Below, one piece after another: positions 34,439 to 43,689 of a stretch of DNA of 64,000 nt (positions are counted from its first letter, which is position 1; the number at the start of each line of letters is the position of its first letter). The DNA comes from Chitinophagaceae bacterium (GTDB lineage: Bacteria > Bacteroidota > Bacteroidia > Chitinophagales > Chitinophagaceae): the NCBI GenBank assembly GCA_020403455.1, contig JADBXP010000003.1:62001-126000 (forward strand), written 5' to 3'. Made by a program: the position numbers and the translations under genes. The notes below the pieces were generated by a model, which was not told the DNA's origin, did no database searches, and worked only from the letters and a program-made list of their open reading frames with translations.

Positions 34439-37400
34439 TTATTTTTTATCTTCCGGTGGGCGAGGCGCTGTAATTTCCCGGGGTTTGTCTGCCACCAATT
34501 TATCAAAATCTTTTCTGTACGAGATACTGATGCCCTGTCGGTTCCTGCGGCCAAAACTTACATCTAAAGTTGTTTTATTGAAAATGATCAAACGCAGTTT
34601 TTTATCTTTCGATAACACAAACTCGATATTCAAATTCGGTAACCATTGGGTATTGCTGCTTTGTACTGATGCTGCTGAACCTAAATTGATGTCAATATCA
34701 CTTCCAACCGTCACAATAATATTGTCATTGTTAAAAGCATAAGCCAACCTTAGATCTACCCTGGTTCTGTCAAGTCGGTTATCGGCTGTTACCCCGGCTC
34801 CGGGAGCAGTGAGACTGCTGCTGCTGTAAACACTGCTGCCCATATCAAAACGAAGACTCTTGTCCTTAAATACTGAGTAAAGGAAATTAGAGAATATCTT
34901 ATTCACCGCCCGGGTCACTGCCTGACTGATGGTATTTCCTACCAAAGAAGTGATGGAGTAAGGATTGGTTCCACCCGCATTTACATCAGCAGGGGCAAAG
35001 CTATTCAAGGCAATAAGAAAAGCCACCTGCTTCAGAATTTCATTTTGATCCCTTTCCAGTCGCTTCAGGAATGCATTGAATTCATTGTCTGTTTTAACCG
35101 GACTACCCTGCGGGAAATCAATTTTAAATCGAATATCAGGAGCGCTCAATTGATTCCGCAACATGGCGATTACATACACATCCCCCCGATATCCCTTTAC
35201 TGTTCCACTCATGTTCAAAGAACTAACCAGATCACTTAAACTTACCCGCTCTGCCAGATATTGGGCATCAATTTGTAAATCAGCTTTGTAGGGATCTCCG
35301 GTCCATTCTATGTAATTGCCTGCATCCGGCATCAACACAAATGGTTTTTTTACGATGGACTGAAAATTGAAATCATAATTTCCTCTTTCAATGTTATACC
35401 GGCCCCGAATGGTAAGGGGTTCATTGAAACCTGTGCGGATCTTTAACTTGCCATTGCCCACAGCTTTAATAACATCACCGGTAAGCTCGTCCAATATCAC
35501 ATCGATGTTCACCTGATTGGTTGCTGTAATGTCCAGATCCATGCTCAGGTTGAAATTACTTTTTGGTTTTTCAGGAACCATTTCTGTTCCATATTCCCGG
35601 AAGACAATGAAGTCAGCCGTACCACTCTCTCTGCTAACAGAATTCGGAATATAGATATGTGAACTGTCATTCGATTCAGCAACCAGTGATAACAGGCATT
35701 TGCTCTCAGGTCCTTTTAATTTTAAGCTTGCCTTGCCAATAGCTTTACCATAAAAGAGACTGTTATCTGTTGCTTTGGTATCGAGCAGCAACATTTTATT
35801 GGTAGCTATTTCCAGATCAAAGTAAAGATTGCTGAATCCCTTTTCCAATAGTTTCCCTGATACCACACCCGATTGGTTGTATTTATCCCGGATGGTAAAT
35901 CGATGGAAGTCAATGCCTTCCTCGGTAAAACTGATGGTGGCCGTATCAATGGTATAATACACTTGGGTGTAATTAACTTTAAGTCCTGCATTGGTGAGGC
36001 GAATATCTCCCAATAGGTCCGGAGCAGCGGGATCACCTCGTACAGTCAGTTTTCCCTGTGCCTTGCCACGCATATCGGAAAATAAATCTGATAGAAAATA
36101 TCGGAGAAAATCAATTTTGGTGTCTGCTACATCTATCTCCGTAAAGAGTGCATTGCCACTGCTGTCTTTCAGGTTGTAGTTGCCGCTGGCAGCGAATCGA
36201 TAGTTCGGATTAGGGGAGCTAACTGAAAAGGGTATTTTACCGGTCTGCTGATCATATGATGCGCTAATGTTCACCTGTCCAACTGAATCATCATTCAATC
36301 GAAATTGTTCAGCAGTCAATTGTGCGTCTGCGTGGAAACGTTGAAAGAAATCATTCAGGTAGATATTGCCACTCGTTATTCCTTCGATCCTGGGATCCTG
36401 AAAAAATAACGAGCTGAGGTCACCCAGAATTACATTGTTGAGTTGAACAGCCAGATTATTGGTGTGGCCTTCTTTCTCATCTGTCTGAATGGATATCTCC
36501 TGAAATCCCTGAATAAAGCGGATGTTTTGGGCAAAAACTTCCTTGTTGCGAATTGAGAAGTTTCCATCTTTTTCTATGTTCCATTTTTTATCGTTCAATA
36601 CGAAAGAACTAGGCCGGAACTTAACCCTGACCCCATCGGTAAGCGTGTAGACATCTGCCTGAATATCGGCATCGTTCAGGGTTATATCTGCACTTGTTCT
36701 CAAGGAGACCACACTGTGGTCATTGTGGGAAGTGATTTTTAATTTGGTATTGGGTAAATGAATGCTGTCATTCAACTGGATGCTGTTGATGGAAGCGAGT
36801 GCGGTCAGGGTATCTTTATTTCCATTTCCGAATAGGTCAAATCCGGAAAAACTGATTCCATTGATTGTGCCGTAGGGAACACGAGCATCCATTCGAATTT
36901 TCTTCATACGGGTATCAACAGAGCCTGAAACCACTACATTATTGAATCCGCCACTGCCGGGAAGTAATAATTTGACATACGGTTCAAAATTATTCCTGGT
37001 ATTCAACACAAAACTGAATTGCTGGTTTTGAGGAACCGTTTTAGGTGGTTTGATGTACGCAGGATAGTAGTTAGCTAGGAAACTCAGGATGCCGGAAGGT
37101 AGATCCAGGATGCTGAACTTTCCCAATACAGTTCCATCAAATTCATTGCTACTTAAGTGTATCAGTTTTATAGAGTCAACATTGCTGGCTTGTAAATTCA
37201 ATGAATCGAATTGTAATTTTACCCGGTCGTCTTTTAAAGCAGCATTTAAAAATTTAGCTGATCCGGTAAAATTATCGATGTTGGAGCCGATAAAATTAAG
37301 GTCAAGTAAACCCGTCACCTGCAAGGGTCGATTGGTAAAATGAAGGGCTTGCAAGTCTGAATGAACAAGATCACCCACTGCATTGATGCGTGGCAGATTT

Positions 37401-39115
37401 CCAGTAAAATCAATTTCCATCGAACTGGTAAGGTCTATATTCGGGTCATTGATCTTTAATTCACTATTGAAATAGCGTCTTTGCAGGGTACCATTCACTT
37501 CAATGTTGGTGTAGGTATATCCATTGTATTCGAGTGCAGATATCTCACCGGTCAATGCAGTCTTTAATTTATTAAAAGAAAAACTGCTGCCATCTATTTT
37601 CCCTTTGAAAGAAACCGCACCCAGGTTGCTGTCTCCCAACAAACGACCTACATTGAAACGAACCGTCTCCAGCTTTCCTTTGTACATGGGCTCGCCTTTG
37701 GCTGGCAAGGTTAATTGCATGTCTGCTACCAATCCACCCTGCTGGGTGGAAATAGATCCTGCAGAAACATATTTCCCTTTGTCACCTGAAAAATCTCCTC
37801 GGTAAATGATTTCACCTAACGAATAGAGATTGGGTTCTTTGACATCCTTCAGATCAGGGAAGAACAAGCCAAGATCGTATGCATTGGTGCGGAGCAAGCC
37901 ATTGGATAATTTGAATTTCGTTTGATTCCAATCAGGTAATCCTTTCATTTCAAGATTGCCGGTTAGCAAGGTTTTTTTTCCTGCCGCTGCTCTTAGTTGC
38001 GTCACTTTGTAATCTTCCACTGTGCCTAAGAAATTTCCACTTACAACCAAAGAAGTATGCTGATCTTTTAACTCGGGTGCGAAATAAGCCAGGTCATCCG
38101 TATGGATGGTAGATTGATCAAACCGGGCATCCATGGTGACCTTACTGATGTAATGGCTAAAATCTTCGTTGAAGTCAGTAAACTTCATCGCGTAATAATT
38201 CTTCAAATGACTCTTCCCGATCAGCATATCCATCTTTGCCAATTCCATGATCTGGGGAGTAAACCTAAATTGAGTGGTAAGTTTTTTTATTTCAAGTCCG
38301 CTGCGATCTTTCACCCCCAACTGAATTTTCGCCCGCAAAGTATCTTCCAGCAATTCAAGTCCATCTATCTGTCCGGTTAAATTGGATAGGTCAACATGCG
38401 CCCCGTCAAAACCCTTGATAGGTTTGTCGAAATCATCATCAATGAATATACTTCCCTGTTGAATTTTCAGTTGTCGCACCAAGAGATGCAGATGACCGGG
38501 ATTGAAATACATGCCGGTGTCTTTGGTTGACGGCGGCTTTGGCGGCAGGGGCGGTCTAAGCCCCGTTAAGTTCTGTATCTGAAAAAATGGTTTATCCAAT
38601 TGTACAGAACGAATAGCAAAATAATTTTTTTTCAATTGCAATTCTTCCGCATCCACAAGTACTGCACGCGATCTGAATATCATTCGCTCCCCCACCCAGC
38701 GATCATCCTGCACAAAGTCAATTTGTTTGATGTCGATTTTTTTCAGCTGCAGTTCCAGGGGTTCTTTCTTTTTCTTATCGGTGTTTGGGCTGCTGAAATA
38801 ATCGGCAAGAAAAGCGTAATTCCAGATACTGTCTTTTCTATTTAATCTGATTTTTGTATCCTCAAGTCCCAGATAACTCAGTTCAATTTTGTCCTTTAGA
38901 AAAAACCAGTCTGTGATGCGCAATTTGAGTTGACCGGCATACAATAAAGTGTCTTTTTTCTGGTCACGAATCAAGGCGCCCTCCAGATTGAGCCGATTGA
39001 AAAAAGAAAACCGAATGTGTTGAATACTGACTTCTGTTTTTAGATCACGGGAGAGTCGCTGGGTTGCCCAGCCGATGAGCCGGTTTTGAACGTAATCTGT
39101 TTGAAGCGCCAGCAT
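34439..39115 (-). CDS. tamB: TamB-like translocation/assembly module protein (DUF490)
   Basis: At least 1558 aa of long repetitive beta-strand (AsmA/TamB-like bridge) ending in a DUF490 TamB domain (about 1150-1530). TamB-like proteins span the periplasm and help outer-membrane protein or lipid transport. The given end is the first ATG, but the frame stays open upstream to 39196. That stretch encodes KRFLKILRITLLAILALLVF, the expected membrane anchor, and contains no ATG, GTG or TTG. The true start is probably the CTG at 39181 or 39196. It is convergent with aroQ (13-nt gap). Confidence 0.88.
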   Translation of the reverse strand: MLALQTDYVQNRLIGWATQRLSRDLKTEVSIQHIRFSFFNRLNLEGALIRDQKKDTLLYAGQLKLRITDWFFLKDKIELSYLGLEDTKIRLNRKDSIWNYAFLADYFSSPNTDKKKKEPLELQLKKIDIKQIDFVQDDRWVGERMIFRSRAVLVDAEELQLKKNYFAIRSVQLDKPFFQIQNLTGLRPPLPPKPPSTKDTGMYFNPGHLHLLVRQLKIQQGSIFIDDDFDKPIKGFDGAHVDLSNLTGQIDGLELLEDTLRAKIQLGVKDRSGLEIKKLTTQFRFTPQIMELAKMDMLIGKSHLKNYYAMKFTDFNEDFSHYISKVTMDARFDQSTIHTDDLAYFAPELKDQHTSLVVSGNFLGTVEDYKVTQLRAAAGKKTLLTGNLEMKGLPDWNQTKFKLSNGLLRTNAYDLGLFFPDLKDVKEPNLYSLGEIIYRGDFSGDKGKYVSAGSISTQQGGLVADMQLTLPAKGEPMYKGKLETVRFNVGRLLGDSNLGAVSFKGKIDGSSFSFNKLKTALTGEISALEYNGYTYTNIEVNGTLQRRYFNSELKINDPNIDLTSSMEIDFTGNLPRINAVGDLVHSDLQALHFTNRPLQVTGLLDLNFIGSNIDNFTGSAKFLNAALKDDRVKLQFDSLNLQASNVDSIKLIHLSSNEFDGTVLGKFSILDLPSGILSFLANYYPAYIKPPKTVPQNQQFSFVLNTRNNFEPYVKLLLPGSGGFNNVVVSGSVDTRMKKIRMDARVPYGTINGISFSGFDLFGNGNKDTLTALASINSIQLNDSIHLPNTKLKITSHNDHSVVSLRTSADITLNDADIQADVYTLTDGVRVKFRPSSFVLNDKKWNIEKDGNFSIRNKEVFAQNIRFIQGFQEISIQTDEKEGHTNNLAVQLNNVILGDLSSLFFQDPRIEGITSGNIYLNDFFQRFHADAQLTAEQFRLNDDSVGQVNISASYDQQTGKIPFSVSSPNPNYRFAASGNYNLKDSSGNALFTEIDVADTKIDFLRYFLSDLFSDMRGKAQGKLTVRGDPAAPDLLGDIRLTNAGLKVNYTQVYYTIDTATISFTEEGIDFHRFTIRDKYNQSGVVSGKLLEKGFSNLYFDLEIATNKMLLLDTKATDNSLFYGKAIGKASLKLKGPESKCLLSLVAESNDSSHIYIPNSVSRESGTADFIVFREYGTEMVPEKPKSNFNLSMDLDITATNQVNIDVILDELTGDVIKAVGNGKLKIRTGFNEPLTIRGRYNIERGNYDFNFQSIVKKPFVLMPDAGNYIEWTGDPYKADLQIDAQYLAERVSLSDLVSSLNMSGTVKGYRGDVYVIAMLRNQLSAPDIRFKIDFPQGSPVKTDNEFNAFLKRLERDQNEILKQVAFLIALNSFAPADVNAGGTNPYSITSLVGNTISQAVTRAVNKIFSNFLYSVFKDKSLRFDMGSSVYSSSSLTAPGAGVTADNRLDRTRVDLRLAYAFNNDNIIVTVGSDIDINLGSAASVQSSNTQWLPNLNIEFVLSKDKKLRLIIFNKTTLDVSFGRRNRQGISISYRKDFDKLVADKPREITAPRPPEDKK

Positions 39116-39291
39116 GAAAAATACAAGCAGCGCTAGTATGGCTAGCAGTGTAATGCGTAATATTTTGAGGAAGCGTTTCAGATCAGATGAATTCAGTTAT
39201 AAAAATAGTCAATCAGCAGGAGGAAACAAATACAGTACCAAATAGCTTCTGTCTCCTTCGTTTTTATCTTTTTCCCAACAAATAGATGTTT

Positions 39292-40356
39292 TTATTCTGT
39301 AATCTTTTTGTTTCCGATAACTGCATGTACATATTGCCGCCATTTCTCGATTACCTTTTCCATATCAGTTGGCAATGGTGCTTCAAACAACAAGGATTTT
39401 CCGGTAACCGGATGAACAAAACCCAGGGTTTGGGCATGCAGGGCACATCGTGGACAAAGTTCAAAACAATTGTGAACGAATTGTTTGTATTTCTGATAGA
39501 TGGTTCCTTTCAAAATCGCATCCCCACCGTATTCGTGGTCATTGAACAAGGTATGGCCGGCATACTTCATATGAACCCTGATCTGGTGCGTGCGGCCTGT
39601 CTCCAAAATACATTCTACGAGCGTTACATAATGGAACCTTTCCAAAACCCGATAATGTGTAATGGCATGCTTGCCGGTTTCCCCATCCGGATACACATCG
39701 AACATCTTTCTGTGTTGGCGGTGTCGGGCAATGTGTCCGGTTATCGTTCCCTCGTCTTCGATCACATCTCCCCACACCAACGCAATGTATTTGCGTTGTA
39801 CCGTATGGTTAAAGAATTGTCTCGCTAGGTGCGCCGCAGCTTCGGCAGTTTTGGCAATCACCAATAGACCGGTAGTATTTTTATCGATGCGGTGAACAAG
39901 TCCATAGCGGGGAAGGGTATCTTCATCCAGCCCAGGTTGCTGTCTGTCTAGGTAGTAAGCTACACCATTCAGCAGTGTACCACTATAATTCCCTACGCCC
40001 GGATGTACTACCATATTAGCAGGTTTGTTGATAACAAGAACTGCTGCATCTTCATACACAATATTCAAAGGAATATCTTCCTTTTTGAGTTGGGTATGTT
40101 CCGGGTTTTGCCAGCTCATCAATACGATTTCATCCTCCGGCTTAATACGATAGTTGCTTTTAACTACTTTCCCATTAACCGTTAGAAATCCCGCTTCAAT
40201 GCCCTTTTGAATTTTATTGCGCGTGGCTCCCTCCAGATGCATCTGCACCCACTTATCTATGCGCATGGGTTCCTGCCCCTTATTTACTGTGAATGTTCTT
40301 CTTTCATAAAGCAATTCCGAGGGTTCATCCGCCAGTATTTCCAATTCGTCAGACAT
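39292..40356 (-). CDS. rluD: RluD-type 23S rRNA pseudouridine synthase
   Basis: 354 aa: an N-terminal S4 RNA-binding domain (IDKWVQMHLEGATRNKIQKG) followed by the pseudouridine synthase domain with catalytic Asp in LVHRIDKNTTGLLV, and PANMVVHPG and GRTHQIRVHM blocks. RluA/RluC/RluD specificities differ; RluD is the best match given the S4 domain, but position specificity is inferred. A TATTTTTG box lies 4 nt before the ATG, and the gene is divergent from lipB. Confidence 0.92.
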   Translation of the reverse strand: MSDELEILADEPSELLYERRTFTVNKGQEPMRIDKWVQMHLEGATRNKIQKGIEAGFLTVNGKVVKSNYRIKPEDEIVLMSWQNPEHTQLKKEDIPLNIVYEDAAVLVINKPANMVVHPGVGNYSGTLLNGVAYYLDRQQPGLDEDTLPRYGLVHRIDKNTTGLLVIAKTAEAAAHLARQFFNHTVQRKYIALVWGDVIEDEGTITGHIARHRQHRKMFDVYPDGETGKHAITHYRVLERFHYVTLVECILETGRTHQIRVHMKYAGHTLFNDHEYGGDAILKGTIYQKYKQFVHNCFELCPRCALHAQTLGFVHPVTGKSLLFEAPLPTDMEKVIEKWRQYVHAVIGNKKITE

Positions 40357-40360
40357 ACTA

Positions 40361-40368
40361 CAAAAATA
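40361..40368 (-). promoter_or_regulatory. -7 box TATTTTTG ending 4 nt before the rluD ATG
   Basis: Exact TAnnTTTG on the minus strand with spacer TAGT before the start codon. It is a candidate leaderless promoter. Confidence 0.5.
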
Positions 40369-40428
40369 GTTCTTTCAGGTGGCATAGCAGGGGTTAAACT
40401 GAGAGCCGGCGATTGCCCGATTTACCTG

Positions 40429-40436
40429 TATTTTTG
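40429..40436 (+). promoter_or_regulatory. -7 box TATTTTTG ending 4 nt before the lipB ATG
   Basis: Exact TAnnTTTG on the plus strand with spacer CCAC before the ATG at 40441. It faces the rluD promoter 60 nt away. Confidence 0.5.
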
Positions 40437-40440
40437 CCAC

Positions 40441-41157
40441 ATGCAACCTGTAGTGTTTTTTGAAGACCTCGGATTTCAATCCTACCGACAGGTATGGGAT
40501 TATCAGGAATCCCTGCTCCAGCAAAATACCCAACTGAAATTAACCGGCGAAGGGGCATCCACCCGGCACCATCTGCTACTGGTAGAACATCCTCCCGTTT
40601 ATACCCTGGGTAAAAGTGGAAAGATGGAGAATTTGTTGTGGACAGAAGACGAGATAAAGAAAAGGGAAATCGAATTCTTTCATATCAACAGAGGGGGAGA
40701 CATTACTTTTCACGGCCCCGGACAAATCGTGGGCTACCCAATACTGGATTTGGAAAAAATGAAACCCGATCTGGGCTGGTACTTGCGTGGTCTGGAAGAG
40801 ATGATCATTCTTACGCTTTCAGATTATGGGTTAACAGGCGGAAGAAGCAAGGGGGAAACCGGTGTCTGGCTCGACGCGGGAATTCCCGGGAAAGAACGTA
40901 AAATTTGCGCAATGGGCATTAAGTGCAGCAGGTGGATAACCATGCATGGCTTTGCTTTCAATGTTCATACCGATCTGGCTTACTTCGAAGGAATTGTTCC
41001 CTGTGGGATACAGAATAAGGCAGTTACCTCCTTGCAAAAGGAATTGAATGGTCCGGTATCAATTGCGGAAGTAAAAGAACGCCTGAAAAATAATTTTGAA
41101 AGCGTATTCAACTGCCGGCTGGTAGACGAAGTAAAAATCAACAGCGTGTGTAGCTGA
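40441..41157 (+). CDS. lipB: Octanoyl-[ACP]:protein N-octanoyltransferase
   Basis: 238 aa. It transfers octanoyl groups from ACP to lipoyl domains, the first step of lipoate synthesis. Blocks: HHLLLVEHPPVYTLGKSG, RGGDITFHGPGQIVGYPILDLE, the catalytic Lys in ICAMGIKCSRWITMHGFAFN and Cys in VPCGIQNKAVTSL. The frame extends upstream to 40207, but that part overlaps rluD and lacks family sequence, so the ATG at 40441 is used. lipA is not in the window. Confidence 0.96.
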   Translation: MQPVVFFEDLGFQSYRQVWDYQESLLQQNTQLKLTGEGASTRHHLLLVEHPPVYTLGKSGKMENLLWTEDEIKKREIEFFHINRGGDITFHGPGQIVGYPILDLEKMKPDLGWYLRGLEEMIILTLSDYGLTGGRSKGETGVWLDAGIPGKERKICAMGIKCSRWITMHGFAFNVHTDLAYFEGIVPCGIQNKAVTSLQKELNGPVSIAEVKERLKNNFESVFNCRLVDEVKINSVCS

Positions 41158-41180
41158 TAATCATGTATCGGTGTAAAAAT

Positions 41181-41762
41181 TTATCGCTGTAAAGTGATAC
41201 GACCTTTGTCGTGAAGCGTGCCATCCTGCCAAACTTCATAATCAAATGTGCCGGCATGAATGAAATTGGATTTCTCCAGTATCAGCCAGTCTTCTTTGGG
41301 AGCAATGATTTCAAAGGCGAGCTTACCGGTGGACTCATAAAATCGAACGATGTAGCGATAAAATTTTGGATGGGCAAGGCGCAGATTGACATACCCTTTT
41401 TTATCAGTAAAGACAAGTGGCGGGGATTTCTTTTTTTCCGAAGCGGAACCCATTTGTTGTCCCTGATACGGGTGAATATCAACCCGTCCATCAGCACGGG
41501 TGAAAAGGGTATCTTTTGTTTTCATTGCGATCGAATCGCGAAACAATCTGAATTTTTTATCAGAAAGTTTGAACAGGAACTGGTTCCTTTTATATATCGA
41601 ATACTCTGTCGGCTTTTTCTTTTTTTGTTGGAAGAAAAAAGCAGTAGTTGCGTTCGAAGAATGAACATGGCACGGTGCAGAAACTGCTGGTATTCCTGAC
41701 GCATATAAAACCGGGGAGAAGGTTACTGCACTTAGCCAACAACATCTGTAGATCCAACGCAT
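41181..41762 (-). CDS. Secreted protein of unknown function
   Basis: 193 aa with a probable signal peptide (about 1-28). The rest is basic and beta-rich: DKKGYVNLRLAHPKFYRYIVRFY, KLAFEIIAPKEDWLILEKSNF and HAGTFDYEVWQDGTLHDKGRITL. The C-terminal half reads like an immunoglobulin-like or carbohydrate-binding sandwich, but I recognise no family. It sits between lipB (convergent) and the PLP-enzyme gene on the same strand. Confidence 0.65.
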   Translation of the reverse strand: MRWIYRCCWLSAVTFSPVLYASGIPAVSAPCHVHSSNATTAFFFQQKKKKPTEYSIYKRNQFLFKLSDKKFRLFRDSIAMKTKDTLFTRADGRVDIHPYQGQQMGSASEKKKSPPLVFTDKKGYVNLRLAHPKFYRYIVRFYESTGKLAFEIIAPKEDWLILEKSNFIHAGTFDYEVWQDGTLHDKGRITLQR

Positions 41763-41789
41763 GTTGCAAATATAATATGCAGGTTGTTA

Positions 41790-42671
41790 TCAGAAAGGTA
41801 AACTGCCCGCCGGTAAAGATCGGTTCCCCTGAAGTCCGCCGCTGTGAATCAATAGAATAGTTGCTTCCTGCGGAAAATAATTCTTCTGCCTGATTTCTCT
41901 GACTGCACAGAATAATTTGCCGGTATAGACAAAGTCCAGCGGAAGTTTTTCCTTTTCCCAGGCCTCCCGCATGAATTCTATTACTTCCGGATGCTCTCTG
42001 GCATAACCTCCATATGGGAAGTGCATTATTTCAGGTAATCGTTCACAACCAAGTGCCTCCAGGTGTTGCCGTATGGTTGGTGTGGGTTCCGGCAAATTTT
42101 TCAAAACAGAAATTCCCAGAATGGTCTGGTGCTGTGCAGCTGCATATTGAATACCGGCGATCATTGTTCCGGTGCCACAGGCACCGACAATGTGCGAAAA
42201 TGGATGAGTAGCTGCGGCTTGTAAAATTGTTGCTGCTCCCCCAACACCCGGTAATCCACTTCCTCCGGAGGGAATGAAAAAATCATTGCTGTCTGCCATC
42301 TTTCCGGCGGGAACCTGCAATGCCGCATAATCCCCACGTTCCAGGAACATGAGTTCCATGCCATCATTCATGGCATCTTGCAGGGTAGGGGAGAGGTGTA
42401 GCGGTTTTCCCCCCCTAATCCAGGCCTTGCTTTCTAGCCCAGCCTCACGAGCAGCCCTGGCGGTGGCTACCAGGTGATTGGAATATGCACCACCTGCCGT
42501 GATGATTCTTTTGCAACCGGCTTCCTGTACCAATTGAATATAAGGTGCCAGTTTATACCACTTGTTACCGCTGATAACAGGGTCTATTTCATCCAATCGC
42601 AGCACGGCAACCGACGGGTAACCCGGAAACAAGGAGGAAAGTTGCTGTATGGCAGGTGAAAACTGAATCAT
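41790..42671 (-). CDS. PLP-dependent ACC deaminase / D-cysteine desulfhydrase family enzyme
   Basis: 293 aa of fold-type II PLP enzyme. The PLP lysine is in DPVISGNKWYKL; phosphate and ring contacts are GGAYSNHLVATARAA and GACGTGTMIAGI. Members deaminate 1-aminocyclopropane-1-carboxylate or desulfurise D-cysteine; sequence alone does not separate these. The ATG at 42671 is used: the in-frame extension to 42815 would run through the promoter and start of the divergent nucleotidyltransferase gene. Confidence 0.88.
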   Translation of the reverse strand: MIQFSPAIQQLSSLFPGYPSVAVLRLDEIDPVISGNKWYKLAPYIQLVQEAGCKRIITAGGAYSNHLVATARAAREAGLESKAWIRGGKPLHLSPTLQDAMNDGMELMFLERGDYAALQVPAGKMADSNDFFIPSGGSGLPGVGGAATILQAAATHPFSHIVGACGTGTMIAGIQYAAAQHQTILGISVLKNLPEPTPTIRQHLEALGCERLPEIMHFPYGGYAREHPEVIEFMREAWEKEKLPLDFVYTGKLFCAVREIRQKNYFPQEATILLIHSGGLQGNRSLPAGSLPF

Positions 42672-42746
42672 GTGTACTGTAGATCTGTTGGAGGGAAGAT
42701 GTATAATCTGTAGTTTCGTGCCAAATCCAAGGTTTAAAATTAATAC

Positions 42747-43652
42747 ATGCAACCCACATTGGTTATTTTGGCAGCCGGTATGGCCAGCCGTTACGGCAGT
42801 AGAAAACAGACACAATCCTTTGGCCCCTCCGGTGAAACCATTTTGGAATATTCCATTTATGATGCCATACGCGCAGGTTTTGGAAAAGCAGTATTCATCA
42901 TCCGGGAAGATTTTGCCGAACCGTTCAAGGAGATGATGGAACCCAAATTGAAAGGAAGAATTGCAACAGACTACGTTTATCAGGATCTAAGCAAACACAT
43001 AGGCGATTTTTCAATACCAGCGGGAAGAACCAAACCCTGGGGAACAGCTCATGCATTGCTTTGCTGTCAGGGCCACCTTAATGAACCCTTTGCAATAATC
43101 AACGCAGATGATTTTTACGGAAGGGATGCCTTCGTCAAAGCACATTCATTTCTTACTCAACAGTGCAATGAGCAAACGCATTGCATCATTGGATATGGAT
43201 TAAATAATACACTCAGCGATAATGGTACAGTAAGCCGAGGTGTTTGTACAGTGAATGCTGCCGGATTATTAACCGATATCCAGGAAAGGACCAGTATTAC
43301 CCGGAATGATGCAGGTATCATCGTTTATCAAGATGCAGCAGGAGAACATCCTTTACCTGAGGACAGCACCGTTAGCATGAATTTCTTCTGCTATGCTCCG
43401 GGATTTGTTGATTTCTGTGCAGAAGGTTTCCGGGAATTTTTATTGCAGCAGGGACAGGAACTAAAATCAGAATATTATCTTCCTTCCGCCACAAGAGCTT
43501 TTATTGAAAAACAAAAAGGTGTTGTACAGGTAAAACCCACAGAAGCTCGCTGGTTTGGGGTAACCTACCAGGAAGATGCTCCTGAAGTAGAAAGGAATAT
43601 CCGCCTTTTGGTGGAGGACAAACAATATCCTGACAATTTGTGGGCAGAATAA
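42747..43652 (+). CDS. Sugar-nucleotidyltransferase-like protein
   Basis: 301 aa with a nucleotidyltransferase fold: N-terminal LVILAAGMASRYGSRKQTQSF resembles the LAAGxGxR-K-Q signature, and AIINADDFYG carries the metal-binding Asp pair. The middle block PWGTAHALLCC is also typical of NDP-sugar pyrophosphorylases. No partner kinase is adjacent, so the sugar is unknown. It is divergent from the PLP enzyme gene. Confidence 0.78.
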   Translation: MQPTLVILAAGMASRYGSRKQTQSFGPSGETILEYSIYDAIRAGFGKAVFIIREDFAEPFKEMMEPKLKGRIATDYVYQDLSKHIGDFSIPAGRTKPWGTAHALLCCQGHLNEPFAIINADDFYGRDAFVKAHSFLTQQCNEQTHCIIGYGLNNTLSDNGTVSRGVCTVNAAGLLTDIQERTSITRNDAGIIVYQDAAGEHPLPEDSTVSMNFFCYAPGFVDFCAEGFREFLLQQGQELKSEYYLPSATRAFIEKQKGVVQVKPTEARWFGVTYQEDAPEVERNIRLLVEDKQYPDNLWAE

Positions 43653-43689
43653 GAGGTACAAATCACCTGTCATCCAGCTGCGCAACAGA

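Noticed and set aside
40207..40440. Upstream extension of the lipB frame
   Set aside because: It runs antisense through the rluD start and both promoter boxes; the family N-terminus begins at 40441.
42672..42815. Upstream extension of the PLP-enzyme frame
   Set aside because: It would overlap the start of the divergent nucleotidyltransferase gene and has no family-like residues.
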